A stretch of 64,000 nt of DNA from Spirosoma aerolatum (GCF_002056795.1 NZ_CP020104.1:2367001-2431000), one strand, 5' to 3'. Counted from the stretch's first letter, positions 17,888 to 26,448 are shown. Translations and numbers: made by a program. The notes: generated from the sequence alone by a model not told the origin.

Positions 17888-18484
17888 ATGAAGCTTCTTA
17901 TCATTTTTTCAGTACTGGCCCTATCTACGTTGACTCAAGCCCTATATGGTCAGTCTGCCGTGCCGCATGATACGATCAGGCCCGTAAAAGTGGATTCCAT
18001 CGACTTATTGGTTGCCAAGCGAAAGCTGTTTACAACGGCGGTTTACAAGAACGGTGAAAAATTGTCCAATGCGGCTGTTGTCAGTCTGTTGCAGTCGACA
18101 CCCAAAGCATTGAATAAGTTTCAATGGGGTAATCGGTTAAAGCCTATCGGACCTATCATTTCGTTAGCCGGAATCGTATTAGGGTATATGGGGCTTAAAG
18201 GAGATGAGCAAACAGCTATGATCAGTGGTGTTCGAACGGCTACGAATTCAAGGCCACCCGACATACAGGTTACGTACACAAAACGTAGCTTGCCTAAGAC
18301 GTTGGCTGGGTTAGGGCTTTTTGTCGGCGGGCTGTGCCTGATAGAACTCGCCAATGACCATACGGCTACATCCATTACCCTCTATAATGCCAAGCCAGGG
18401 CCTATCAAAACGTTATCGCAGGTTAATCGGCTAAACCTGGGGTTGACCACTACCGGGAATGTTGGTCTGGAAGCTCATTTTTAA
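17888..18484 (+). CDS. Hypothetical exported/membrane protein of the capsule locus
   Basis: A 198-residue protein with a signal peptide (LLIIFSVLALSTLTQALYGQ) and two hydrophobic stretches, about residues 86-104 and 138-156. Charged, polar segments lie between them. No known domain was recognised. It lies 44 bp after the Wzi gene and 104 bp before the PHP phosphatase, so a role in capsule export or anchoring is possible but unsupported by motif evidence. Confidence 0.7.
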   Translation: MKLLIIFSVLALSTLTQALYGQSAVPHDTIRPVKVDSIDLLVAKRKLFTTAVYKNGEKLSNAAVVSLLQSTPKALNKFQWGNRLKPIGPIISLAGIVLGYMGLKGDEQTAMISGVRTATNSRPPDIQVTYTKRSLPKTLAGLGLFVGGLCLIELANDHTATSITLYNAKPGPIKTLSQVNRLNLGLTTTGNVGLEAHF

Positions 18485-18588
18485 GTAGTGATTTTCTGAA
18501 CGTTGCTATGGCAGCTAATGATAAAGGTTGTGATTACTGCCAAAGCTAATGTAGGTTTGTAGCCTGTTGCCAATATACTGTTTTCAGC

Positions 18589-19353
18589 ATGCCCGCATCC
18601 TCCATCTGGCACCGGTTGATTTCCGGTTTTAAAGATCCTGCTCCTGTCAACACAGCCATGTGTTTCTGGGAGGTGGATGTGCATTCGCATTTGGTACCTG
18701 GCGTTGATGATGGGGTGAAAGACCCCGAACAGGCGTTAGCCTGCCTCAACCAATTGGTAGAATGGGGGATTCGGAAAGTGATTACAACCCCCCACATCAG
18801 TGGCGACTGGTATCCGAACAAACCGGCTGATCTTCGGCAGGGGCTCATTGATCTACAGATTCTGATTGATCAGCACCAATTGCCGCTCTCGATTGAACTG
18901 GCTGCGGAGTATCTGATCGACGACTTTTTTTTCGACCTGCTGCAAAAAGAGGAACTGTTGAGCTTCGGCCCCCGAAAATATCTGTTGATTGAAACAGGCT
19001 GGGCGTGGGCCCCGGCGCAGATCGACGATATTTTATTCCGAATACAAACGCATGGATATACACCTGTGCTTGCCCATCCTGAACGCTATAAGTACTACCA
19101 CGAGAATAGGAAGGGATTACTTCACCTACGTGAAATAGGCTGTTTGTTTCAACTCAACTGGATGTCATTGATTGGCCGGTATGGGGTAGAGAGTCAGAAA
19201 CAGGCCCGTTTTTTAGTCAATCAGCGGGTCATTGACTTTATCGGTAGTGATCTGCACCAGCCAAAAGATCTTAAAGACATGGCCCGTCTGCTCTACTCCA
19301 ACGAATTACAACTGCTACAAAATCAACCCCTCCTCAATAATACGCTCTTCTAG
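18589..19353 (+). CDS. CpsB/CapC-type tyrosine-protein phosphatase (PHP domain)
   Basis: A 254-residue metal-dependent phosphatase of the PHP superfamily. DVHSHLVPGVDDG near residue 30 gives the first metal-binding His-x-His, ITTPHISGDWYPN the second His, and AHPERYKYY and GSDLHQP the later metal ligands. Homologues dephosphorylate the tyrosine-rich tail of Wzc-type capsule co-polymerases. No Wzc homologue is in this window, so the partner must be elsewhere. It is the last gene of the polysaccharide region and is followed by a GC-rich hairpin. Confidence 0.87.
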   Translation: MPASSIWHRLISGFKDPAPVNTAMCFWEVDVHSHLVPGVDDGVKDPEQALACLNQLVEWGIRKVITTPHISGDWYPNKPADLRQGLIDLQILIDQHQLPLSIELAAEYLIDDFFFDLLQKEELLSFGPRKYLLIETGWAWAPAQIDDILFRIQTHGYTPVLAHPERYKYYHENRKGLLHLREIGCLFQLNWMSLIGRYGVESQKQARFLVNQRVIDFIGSDLHQPKDLKDMARLLYSNELQLLQNQPLLNNTLF

Positions 19354-19365
19354 CTTCTTTTGGGA

Positions 19366-19384
19366 CCCCACGGCTTCTGTGGGG
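19366..19384 (+). terminator. Hairpin after the capsule locus
   Basis: CCCCAC at 19366-19371 pairs with GTGGGG at 19379-19384 across a 7-base loop, 12 bases after the stop of the phosphatase gene. There is no T-run immediately after it, so termination is plausible but not certain. Confidence 0.5.
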
Positions 19385-19802
19385 CTGGCGTGAGTCTGTA
19401 AAAGCCTATTCTATCTTCCGAAGAAACGGCCCCGCAACCCCAAATCTCCTCCTTATATTCGTTTATCATCATGTTTTATCGACTATAAACTGGCGCAATA
19501 AAAACGACTTTCGATTCCCGAATAGTAGCCATGGATTAGCATACCGCCCAGTAAATATCGAACTACTGAGCAAAAACGTAGTTTACTGACTTCATTTTTC
19601 AAGTATTCAGAAGTAAAATAGGGCTATTTATATATTTCATAGAGCATTTAGTGGATGATGTTAGAATATATGTTTTCAATAACCTATGAATATTAAACTA
19701 AATGTTTATATTATGATATTGGTACAGCGTGGGTTGCAGACTGGTGCATCTAAACATTTTTATTGGTTTGTTGTCCTTTTTTTGAAAACGTCAACAAATA
19801 CT
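19385..19802. other. Intergenic region upstream of the sigma-factor gene
   Basis: About 418 bases without a convincing gene. An in-frame ATG at 19686 would lengthen the sigma factor by 39 residues, but that stretch does not resemble the family. A weak match to the Bacteroidota promoter (TATGTTTT at 19669-19676 with TTTA at 19647-19650, spacing 18) is visible. The sequence is otherwise AT-rich without repeats. Confidence 0.4.
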
Positions 19803-20351
19803 ATGAAACAGAGCATCGCAATCCATAAGAGCCAGCTTCCCGTTTCCTCCAACGACGCCTTTGATAATCTGTATAAAAAATATGTCAAAAAGGTCTTTCA
19901 GAAATGTTTATCGGTAACCAATGATGTGGAGGCTGCCGAAGACTGTACACAGGATATTTTTCTTAAAGCCTTCACCCACCTGAAAGCGTTCAGAAATCAG
20001 TCCCGTTTGTCGACCTGGTTATATTCCATCGCGCATAATTACTGCCAGGATCGGATTCGACTGGAGAAGCGCTTAGCTACAGAGCGTATGACGCCTGGGA
20101 TGGATGTCCGAAGCGATGAGACGAACGCTCAGGAATCAGTTGATGAGCAGATTCTGCAACTGGAGAATCTACTACAGCAATTGCCCAATGAGGAAGCCAC
20201 CTTACTTCGCTTAAAGTATGAACAAAACCTGAGTATTCAGCAGCTTAGTCGGCGCTTTCATCTTTCGGAAAGCGCCATTAAAATGCGGCTTAAACGAAGC
20301 CGGGAGAAATTACGAGCACTAGCAGTAGCCTGTGATGAATGGAATGATTAA
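19803..20351 (+). CDS. RNA polymerase sigma factor, sigma-70/ECF family
   Basis: A 182-residue sigma factor from the ATG at 19803, chosen because the domain begins shortly afterwards (FDNLYKKYVKKVFQ). Region 2 contains AAEDCTQDIFLKAF and SRLSTWLYSIAHNYCQDRI; region 4 contains the helix-turn-helix LSIQQLSRRFHLSESAIKMRLKRSREKL. No anti-sigma factor is adjacent. The next gene is an unrelated VOC protein beyond a hairpin, so this looks like a monocistronic regulator. Target promoters are unknown. Confidence 0.87.
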   Translation: MKQSIAIHKSQLPVSSNDAFDNLYKKYVKKVFQKCLSVTNDVEAAEDCTQDIFLKAFTHLKAFRNQSRLSTWLYSIAHNYCQDRIRLEKRLATERMTPGMDVRSDETNAQESVDEQILQLENLLQQLPNEEATLLRLKYEQNLSIQQLSRRFHLSESAIKMRLKRSREKLRALAVACDEWND

Positions 20352-20426
20352 GAAGCAGGATTAACATAGACTTCTTAATAGTTTCTTCGAAGAAAAGTAG
20401 GCCTAAACCCAGATAAAAAGATTGCC

Positions 20427-20470
20427 GTTCACCCCGCATGCTCAGACATTTCTGAGTGTGCGGGGTGAAC
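20427..20470. repeat. 20-bp inverted repeat (two wobble pairs) after the sigma-factor gene
   Basis: Arms 20427-20446 and 20451-20470 pair across a 4-base loop; 18 pairs are Watson-Crick and two adjacent ones are G-T. The first 12 bases (GTTCACCCCGCA) pair perfectly. It lies about 75 bases after the sigma-factor stop and 91 before the VOC gene, in a position consistent with a terminator, but no T-run follows. Confidence 0.85.
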
Positions 20471-20560
20471 TATTTCGTATTAACGGATGATATTCGACTA
20501 AACCAGTTCCTGGATGGATCGTGAATAGTTATCCTGGACATTATACCTGAAAAAGTAAGT

Positions 20561-20965
20561 ATGAAAACCACAGTGAAAGAACTTCGACTAATTCTGACTG
20601 TCGACAATCTGGATGAACTGATCCGCTTCTATCGGGATACGGTTGGGCTGGAAACATCGAAAGAATGGCATGAAGAAACCGGGAATGGTATTATTCTGGA
20701 TGCGGGGCGAGCCTCGCTCGAACTCATTGATGCCAGCCACGCAGCCCGGATCGATGAACTGGAAGTAGGGAGCCGGGTATCTGGACCGATTCGGTTGGCG
20801 CTTCGTGTGACGGATTCAGTTTCGCAGGCTAGCGAACAACTCATTAAAGGTGGAGCGGTTGAAGTTGCCCCGCCAACAGTAGCACCTTGGAGTGAAGTCG
20901 CGCGAGTACAGACCCCCGATGGGATGCAGCTTACTTTGTTCGGTACCTCTACACTCGCTGATTAG
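20561..20965 (+). CDS. VOC family protein (glyoxalase/bleomycin-resistance fold)
   Basis: A 134-residue single-domain protein of the vicinal-oxygen-chelate superfamily. LRLILTVDNLDELIRFYRDTVGL is split over residues 7-29 and is the usual first beta-alpha-beta unit, and VARVQTPDGMQLTLFG the final strand pair. Metal-binding residues of classical glyoxalase I are not all obvious. It is flanked by hairpins on both sides and so is probably transcribed alone. Substrate unknown. Confidence 0.85.
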   Translation: MKTTVKELRLILTVDNLDELIRFYRDTVGLETSKEWHEETGNGIILDAGRASLELIDASHAARIDELEVGSRVSGPIRLALRVTDSVSQASEQLIKGGAVEVAPPTVAPWSEVARVQTPDGMQLTLFGTSTLAD

Positions 20966-21028
20966 CCTGAGGTGCGTAAATGCATCCCTTAGTGGAGGAT
21001 AATCGGTTGCTATGAAGTTAGAAACTGA

Positions 21029-21061
21029 AAAAGCCTGGTCGTTATGCCAGGCTTTTCTTTT
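21029..21061 (+). terminator. Intrinsic terminator after the VOC gene
   Basis: AAAAGCCTGG (21029-21038) pairs with CCAGGCTTTT (21047-21056) around an 8-base loop and is followed by CTTTTTC. This is the most classical rho-independent terminator in the window. Confidence 0.8.
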
Positions 21062-21344
21062 TCATACGTTGAGTAAATCAGGTAAAATTTATATCTAATG
21101 CTACTTCCTGTAGCGAACGACTAGCTCTAAAGGCAAATGCCTGATCTCTTTATATCTGAAATTATGCCATTCTAAATTGAGAAGGGCTAATAGGTTGATT
21201 TTCTGTTATATAAGCTTACGTGGTCCGGTAACACTATAACCTGAATTGTCATATTGGTGAGGTGTTGTTTCCCCGTTTTGTGGGTAGGTTGACACAAACA
21301 GGCTCCGAGGAAATTGAACAAATCGGGAGTTGTAGTTGTACATA
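21062..21344. other. Intergenic region upstream of the first response regulator
   Basis: About 280 bases after the terminator with no gene, repeat or strong promoter match that I can support. It presumably contains the promoter of the response-regulator gene. Confidence 0.4.
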
Positions 21345-21800
21345 ATGCATACCAGTATAAAACATATGCCTGTCAAACTGCCTATACTTCTGGTGGATGA
21401 TGATCCCCAACTTGTTGAAATCCTGAATCGGGCGGCTAGTCATGTGTTTCCTCTGGCTCATTTTATTCAGATTAGTAGCTTTTCTGAAGCGATTACCTAC
21501 CTGGAGGCATTGAAGGAGCATGGCCCTAGGTTGGTTTTACTGGATATTGATCTGAAAGATAAGCACTCAGGCTTCGATTTTTTAACCTTGCTGAGGGAAC
21601 ACCCTCAGGGCAAGATGGTGCCCGTAGTCCTGCTGTCGGTAAATAGCGATGAACAGGTTGCCGAAGAAGCATATACGCTGGGGGCCAATGCCTTTACACA
21701 GAAGCCTGATACGTATGCCGACTGGAAAAAATATGTGAAGCTACTGAAGTTATACTGGTTTGAAACGGTAACAATACCCAAAGTCTGGTTAAAGCCATAA
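21345..21800 (+). CDS. Single-domain response regulator (CheY-like receiver)
   Basis: A 151-residue receiver domain without an output domain. From the ATG at 21345 the acidic pocket is VDDDP (about 18-20), the phospho-acceptor is Asp67 in LVLLDIDL, the conserved Ser is at 98 in LLSVNS and the Lys at 120 in FTQKP. An alternative ATG at 21366 (MPVKLP) would fit the family equally well. It converges on a second receiver gene with only 9 bp between stops. It probably relays phosphate from a hybrid or orphan kinase; the partner is not in view. Confidence 0.87.
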   Translation: MHTSIKHMPVKLPILLVDDDPQLVEILNRAASHVFPLAHFIQISSFSEAITYLEALKEHGPRLVLLDIDLKDKHSGFDFLTLLREHPQGKMVPVVLLSVNSDEQVAEEAYTLGANAFTQKPDTYADWKKYVKLLKLYWFETVTIPKVWLKP

Positions 21801-21809
21801 AGGGTCTCC

Positions 21810-22247
21810 TCAGTAATCGGTATCTGTGAACCGATTGGGATGTAGACAGTTCGACCAGTAGGCCACAATAGCCTGGAGTTGATTTTCAAGCTCAACAACA
21901 CTTTGTTTCTTCTCGAAAAAACCCTGTATAGTCAACTCATAAGCTTCTTCTACAAGATGCTTATAAACAGGGTGAGTAAAAAATATAAACGGGATAGCCC
22001 GCTTCCGTAACTGGCTGTCTTCTTCGATCTGCCGTCGTAATTCCAGCCCATTCATCACATTCATACTCACTTCCGAGATGATCAGAAACGGTCGATCATT
22101 GGTGGTTCGCAGGTAATCGATGGCTTGCTGGCCATCAGTGAAAAAGAGTATAGGGCAATTCGGGGCAATTTTTTGCAACAAAGGTTTGAAAATGACCTGG
22201 TCGTCGTCGTCATCATCAATAAAGATAATCGGGTTATTAATTTCCAT
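21810..22247 (-). CDS. Receiver-domain protein with Glu at the phospho-acceptor position
   Basis: A 145-residue receiver-like protein. The N-terminal acidic run is unusually long (six Asp, residues 11-16). The segment that normally reads LILLDLNMP is LIISEVSMN, so the phospho-accepting Asp is replaced by Glu59. The conserved Lys is kept within FFEKKQ, and NGLEL follows as usual. Glu at this site often mimics the phosphorylated state, so the protein may be constitutively active or a phosphorylation-independent adaptor; this is an inference. It faces the other receiver gene tail to tail. Confidence 0.85.
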   Translation of the reverse strand: MEINNPIIFIDDDDDDQVIFKPLLQKIAPNCPILFFTDGQQAIDYLRTTNDRPFLIISEVSMNVMNGLELRRQIEEDSQLRKRAIPFIFFTHPVYKHLVEEAYELTIQGFFEKKQSVVELENQLQAIVAYWSNCLHPNRFTDTDY

Positions 22248-22403
22248 CTAGTTAATTCAGGTATATCAATGTGCGTGGATAGTATAACCTGGAAAAGGCC
22301 TAAAATGATTGAAGGGTGGAATAAAGACACAACTCACACCTGACAGCACTCCTCAGAAACGGTATGATCGCTACGCTGCAGGAAGGGTTTCCCTACGATG
22401 CGT

Positions 22404-22444
22404 GTCGGGGTATAGTGAACGCTCCATTCACTATACCCCGACAA
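22404..22444. repeat. Perfect 17-bp inverted repeat downstream of the decayed gene
   Basis: Arms 22404-22420 and 22428-22444 are exact reverse complements with a 7-base loop. It lies 9 bases beyond the end of the minus-strand pseudogene at 22453 and would terminate or process its transcript. Confidence 0.88.
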
Positions 22445-22452
22445 CTGAGTTA

Positions 22453-22784
22453 CTACTTACCGACCGGAAATAAGGCATGCATTTTTAGCCTGTTGATGTC
22501 ATAAGAGTTAATGGAATCATCGCCTACGTTTACCGTAATATTCGACACGCTTCCCGAATTGGCCGTTGTCCGGGTAATGGGGAAACCAACGACATACAGG
22601 CTACCGGCATTGATCAGTTCACTCGCGCTGATTGTCAGCGTATTTGTTGACTCGTTTGGGTGGTTATATGCCATCTGGTATTGGCGATAGCCACTGGGTT
22701 CGTCACTCCACCCGAAACATTGATGCTGGTGAGGGCATTTTTGAAGGTAAGGGATCCTATAAATGCCAAAAAAATCGCATACAT
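22453..22784 (-). pseudogene. Frameshifted remnant of a surface/secreted protein gene
   Basis: On the minus strand, one frame from 22784 reads MYAIFLAFIGSLTF then NALTSINVSGGVTNPVAIAN, and another frame continues from about 22685 as YQMAYNHPNESTNTLTISAS to a stop at 22453. Together they give one plausible 110-residue protein with a single-base frameshift near 22685. Further upstream, to about 23040, short protein-like stretches in different frames (for example LTNGLRITQLDGTTC) suggest that more of the same gene has decayed. No family was recognised. A sequencing error could explain the single frameshift but not the multiple upstream ones. Confidence 0.45.
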
Positions 22785-23048
22785 CACCCAACTGCAACGA
22801 AACTGTTAAAGAATGAAACAGGAGTGTTAGTGTGTGTTTATGCCTATTCCGTACTTGCTGCCACATTGAATCGGTTGGCTTATAGCTGATCGATCACAGG
22901 TTGTACCATCGAGCTGGGTGATACGTAGCCCATTGGTTAATCAGGGTAAACAACTGCGACGTAGTATGATGGGTGACTATAGAAGTATGGTTAACGCTGC
23001 CAGTTGAGTTGGTGGGGAAGTTATGATAAACTAAACGATCGGTAGATT
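22785..23048 (-). other. Probable decayed 5' part of the pseudogene
   Basis: Minus-strand translation gives protein-like fragments in more than one frame, interrupted by stops. No intact gene, RNA or repeat is seen here. The + strand part next to 23049 presumably carries the start signals of the following small gene. Confidence 0.3.
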
Positions 23049-23327
23049 ATGAATCCATTTGTTCCAATACGAACCAGCAAACGAATCAATCTGGTTAATA
23101 TTGATCATGTAAAAAAACTGGAGCCGCTCGAAGGCGGACAGAAGACGCTGGTTGTACTGCGGAGCGGAACCCAGCTACGAGCGTTGGTACCATATAAGCG
23201 GTTGGTCAATATACTCCAGTATCGGGCCTCACAGGAAGGCCCCAACAGTCCAATCGCCAGTTCCATAAGGCCACTGGGGGCGCGGCAATCGCTGCCTCGG
23301 ACTCAGCAAAGCGGTATAGCTGACTAA
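23049..23327 (+). CDS. Small protein resembling half of a LytTR-type DNA-binding domain
   Basis: A 92-residue protein. Residues 8-55 (KRINLVNIDHVKKLEP, LVVLRSGTQLRALVPY, KRLVNIL) look like the first beta-strands of a LytTR domain, but the usual F-RVHRSYLVN strand that follows is absent. The C-terminal third is polar and probably disordered. FlbD-like small proteins have a similar pattern and are an alternative. A LytS-type histidine kinase lies 565 bp downstream, which makes a regulatory link conceivable. Confidence 0.5.
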   Translation: MNPFVPIRTSKRINLVNIDHVKKLEPLEGGQKTLVVLRSGTQLRALVPYKRLVNILQYRASQEGPNSPIASSIRPLGARQSLPRTQQSGIAD

Positions 23328-23410
23328 TAGGCTTCGTCCACAGACCTGAAAAATTGGCCTTTAACAGCCAAAATTGGGTATTCGGCAAAATAAACTAGGA
23401 AGATTGCCGA

Positions 23411-23698
23411 ATGGACTTAACATTTGTCAATACAGCTTTTTTTGATAGAAATCCTATGTATGAGACTGAAACACACCAATTATTAACTCAACTGCAAACT
23501 ATTTACTTGGATTTGATGGAAATAGGGCCTGTTGACCGGACTCCCTACTACCGTTCGCGGATCGATGCCCTTGAGCGTGCCCATCAGCGTGTGAGTCAAG
23601 ATATTGAGGATTGCCAGCAAATACTCGACGAGTTTGCATCTGAATTAGCTATAACCCGTGGCGCTCTTACGGACCTGGTAAGTGGGATGCGTAACTGA
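23411..23698 (+). CDS. Small coiled-coil hypothetical protein
   Basis: A 95-residue protein; a second in-frame ATG at 23456 (MYETETHQLL) is an equally good start and gives 80 residues. The sequence is helical with heptad-like leucines and acidic residues (LLTQLQTIYLDLMEI, RIDALERAHQRVSQDIEDC). No domain recognised. It lies between the half-LytTR-like gene and a long inverted repeat. Confidence 0.5.
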   Translation: MDLTFVNTAFFDRNPMYETETHQLLTQLQTIYLDLMEIGPVDRTPYYRSRIDALERAHQRVSQDIEDCQQILDEFASELAITRGALTDLVSGMRN

Positions 23699-23762
23699 TT
23701 AACAACCCCTCGGTAGTTCCAGACTCGACGTTCGGGAGATGTTTTTAGTGACGATTATCAGG

Positions 23763-23833
23763 TGTATTGTAACGCGGGAGGAATCCCGCGCTCATTAGTT
23801 GAAATCGCGGGATTCCTCCCGCGTTACAATACA
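23763..23833. repeat. Perfect 28-bp inverted repeat upstream of the histidine kinase gene
   Basis: Arms 23763-23790 and 23806-23833 are exact reverse complements with a 15-base loop. Each arm also contains a shorter internal palindrome (CGCGGGA-GGAA-TCCCGCG). It sits 64 bases after the small coiled-coil gene and 58 before the kinase start, so it could end the first transcript or fold in the leader of the second. Confidence 0.92.
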
Positions 23834-23891
23834 TATAGTTTGCGCCTGACGCTGTATATTCGTATTACCAAGGAAATGCTATCGGTTACGT

Positions 23892-25241
23892 ATGTCAGGC
23901 GAAACGGTTATGTTCTTCTACTTCGGTGCTGTGAGCGCCATTTGGGTACTCAACGCCGTACGATGGAGTTTTTCCCGGACCTGGATCGATGGCCTGTTCA
24001 CGTTGCTGGTTCTCATTTCATTTGGCCAGTCCGCTTTTTTTGCGCTCTTTGCCGAAAAGGTGCCTTTGTCTAAAGCGGGTTATCTGATTATTCATGTGCT
24101 TCACCGGGGGCTGATCAAACTGATTTTTCTGGAATTGATCTATCTACTTTTCAATGGGGCGATGTGGTCAGTTACTAACCAGAAACGGTGGCGCTGGGGG
24201 CAGCTTGGCCTGGTGATTTACACGCTGGTGAATGTGATCCTATTGTGGATAACCGATGAAGATTGGTATCGTTCTATAACTGGTCATGTCGCTTCTGGCC
24301 TATATTGGTGTCTGCTGATTGGCATTAGCGGAATGGGTATTCGAATTGCGGCTCAGCGAAAGGATGCGATTGGAAAAACTTTTATTTTGGGGAGCGTATT
24401 TATGCTCCTGAACGAGCTGTACGTTTTGATTTATGCCTGGCTGCATAGATGGCCATTTCCCGATCCGGTCATTTCCATTGACCTTCAGCGGCAGATACTC
24501 TGGGGCGAGCGTATTATTGAGCTACTCTGGTTTTCGCTTTGTCTCGTGTTTTATCAGCGTACAATTGCCGTGGCCGAAGCTGTTGAACAGACGAAGCTTG
24601 CCGAACAACTCAAACAGGAACGCCTTGAGACCGAGTTGACGATGCGTCGGCTGGAACAGGAAAAAACGTCGGTACAGCTACGAGCCCTCCAGGCACAGGT
24701 CAATCCGCACTTTCTGTTTAACAGCCTCAACTCGCTGTCGGCTCTAATCGACGACGATCAGCAACGGGCCAGCCAGTTTGTCGACGAATTGAGCCAGGTG
24801 TACCGCTACCTGCTAAAGGCAAGCGAACAACCGCTTACCAGCCTGGACAGTGAACTCGATTTCATTGAATCGTATTACCACCTCTTGAAAACCCGACACG
24901 GTAATGGACTGAGCTTAACGGTTCAGGTTGAGTCAGATTATCGGTCTGGCCTGATTCCGCCCCTGACGCTTCAGCTACTGGTCGAAAATGCGGTTAAACA
25001 CAATATTGCTCTTGCCAGCGAGCCTTTACATATCCGTATTTCCACTGACGAGCTTGGCTATCTGGAGGTTAGCAATAACCTGCAACGTAAGCGTTCGGCT
25101 GTGCTATCGAATGGTATAGGCCTGTCGACAATTATTGCTCAGTACCAGAAACTTGAGCAGCCTGTCCCTGATATTCTGGAAGGTGATGGACGTTTCAGGG
25201 TTCGTTTGCCTCTTATTCGACCCATTGGTGAATTCGCCTAG
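23892..25241 (+). CDS. Sensor histidine kinase, LytS/YehU (His_kinase) family
   Basis: A 449-residue membrane kinase. The first 220 residues hold about seven hydrophobic segments, followed by a charged coiled-coil linker (about 228-262). The His_kinase domain has the phospho-accepting His273 in VNPHFLFNSLNSL, the N box LLVENAVKHNI and the G region SNGIGLSTI. Kinases of this group normally pair with a LytTR response regulator in the next gene; here the next gene encodes a DUF805 protein, so it is an orphan in this window. The signal sensed is unknown. Confidence 0.9.
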   Translation: MSGETVMFFYFGAVSAIWVLNAVRWSFSRTWIDGLFTLLVLISFGQSAFFALFAEKVPLSKAGYLIIHVLHRGLIKLIFLELIYLLFNGAMWSVTNQKRWRWGQLGLVIYTLVNVILLWITDEDWYRSITGHVASGLYWCLLIGISGMGIRIAAQRKDAIGKTFILGSVFMLLNELYVLIYAWLHRWPFPDPVISIDLQRQILWGERIIELLWFSLCLVFYQRTIAVAEAVEQTKLAEQLKQERLETELTMRRLEQEKTSVQLRALQAQVNPHFLFNSLNSLSALIDDDQQRASQFVDELSQVYRYLLKASEQPLTSLDSELDFIESYYHLLKTRHGNGLSLTVQVESDYRSGLIPPLTLQLLVENAVKHNIALASEPLHIRISTDELGYLEVSNNLQRKRSAVLSNGIGLSTIIAQYQKLEQPVPDILEGDGRFRVRLPLIRPIGEFA

Positions 25242-25436
25242 TCGGGTTGTGTTCCACTTATCAGGCGTTTTCCTCCTGCCATTCGTTTTTGGCTACCAGT
25301 TACCAGACTGTAGTTGATCCTCCCTCTGGCCGACGACTACTTTTGTTTCCGCAGGCACCCACAGCTGTACCCTGACACAGGCTGTTTGAGACGTTGCCCT
25401 TCATCTTTTTTAATAACAACCAATAAAACAACAATT

Positions 25437-25817
25437 ATGAACACGCTCCCTAATGCTGCTAACCATGTTTCGGTACTGGACAATTACGTAGCCGTCTTGA
25501 AGAAGTACAACGATTTCAACGGACGCGCTCGCCGAAGCGAATACTGGTATTTTTTTCTGGTCAATGTCATTGTTACGCAAGGGCTGAATTTTGTCAATAT
25601 ATTGATTTTCAACGGATCTGGCGTAGTTGGAGGGCTACTTATGTTGCTGAATCTGGCAATTTTGGTTCCTTCGGTCGCTGTTGCTATTCGGCGGATGCAC
25701 GATGTAGGAAAAAGTGGCTGGTATGCGCTGATTCCATTTTATAATCTGATTCTGGCCTGCACCGAAGGGGTTAAGGGAGCCAACGAATACGGTAACTACC
25801 CTAAGCAAAACGCCTGA
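25437..25817 (+). CDS. DUF805 family membrane protein
   Basis: A 126-residue protein from the ATG at 25437; a longer reading from 25314 adds residues unlike the family. YNDFNGRARRSEYWYFFLVN is the DUF805 signature, followed by two more hydrophobic segments and VAIRRMHDVGKSGWYALIPF, the second conserved block. The family spans the inner membrane and has no assigned function. It follows the kinase gene by 195 bp. Confidence 0.88.
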   Translation: MNTLPNAANHVSVLDNYVAVLKKYNDFNGRARRSEYWYFFLVNVIVTQGLNFVNILIFNGSGVVGGLLMLLNLAILVPSVAVAIRRMHDVGKSGWYALIPFYNLILACTEGVKGANEYGNYPKQNA

Positions 25818-25874
25818 TTCGTTAAAATCGACTGTATCCTTTCTAGTTTTTTTTTGCGTATATAGCATACCGTT

Positions 25875-26372
25875 ATGCACTACACGGCCATCTATGATCT
25901 TTGGGCTAAGCCTCTGATCGATTGGCGCTCCCTGGTTTTGCCGTTCGGTCTGGCAGTGGCCGCTTTAGTGGCTGCATATTTCACCCGTCCGGGCAGTGGC
26001 CGTACCGGCCTGCTAATCTTTTCGGTTGCAGCCGTTGTGGTGTCGGTTGGTATACCCTCTTTTGACCTATATCAATTAAAACGACATAAGCCCGTCACGG
26101 TCGAAGGCCCCATTGTAGGATATTGGGAGAAAGAATGGGTTGAACGCAGGGATGGGAAGAACAACTCGTATAGCTATGAAGCGTTTCAGGTCGATACCGT
26201 TTCGTTCGGCTATTACCGCAATGTGGGTATGGCGGGTTTCCATAATGGAGAGGCTGAGCGGATTCCCCTGCATGATGGTATGTTTGTGCGTATTCAATAC
26301 GTGCCCGAAAGGCAACTTGACGACGACCGCATCCTGAATCGCATAGTGAAGCTGGAGATAAGCCAGAAATAG
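25875..26372 (+). CDS. Hypothetical membrane protein
   Basis: A 165-residue protein with two N-terminal hydrophobic helices (about residues 20-38 and 46-63) and a soluble, beta-rich remainder containing EGPIVGYWEKEW and HDGMFVRIQYVPE. The architecture resembles DUF3592-like proteins, but no signature is convincing. Its stop codon lies within the left arm of the inverted repeat at 26369. The gene converges on the PqaA-like gene. Confidence 0.7.
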   Translation: MHYTAIYDLWAKPLIDWRSLVLPFGLAVAALVAAYFTRPGSGRTGLLIFSVAAVVVSVGIPSFDLYQLKRHKPVTVEGPIVGYWEKEWVERRDGKNNSYSYEAFQVDTVSFGYYRNVGMAGFHNGEAERIPLHDGMFVRIQYVPERQLDDDRILNRIVKLEISQK

Positions 26373-26438
26373 AACGGAGCTAGTTATAATAATTATGACG
26401 TATTTAAATCATAATTATTATAACTAGCTCCGTTCTAT
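26369..26438. terminator. Perfect 30-bp inverted repeat between convergent genes
   Basis: Arms 26369-26398 and 26409-26438 are exact reverse complements separated by a 10-base AT-rich loop. The left arm includes the stop codon of the + strand gene, and the right arm ends 10 bases before the stop of the - strand gene. Position and symmetry fit a bidirectional terminator, though the stem is far longer than usual and the T-rich tail is weak. Confidence 0.88.
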
Positions 26439-26448
26439 ATTCTTGGAA

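Noticed and set aside
23380..23412. 9-bp inverted repeat ATTCGGCAA/TTGCCGAAT before the small coiled-coil gene
   Set aside because: It is short, with a 15-base loop, and overlaps the candidate start; not distinguishable from chance.
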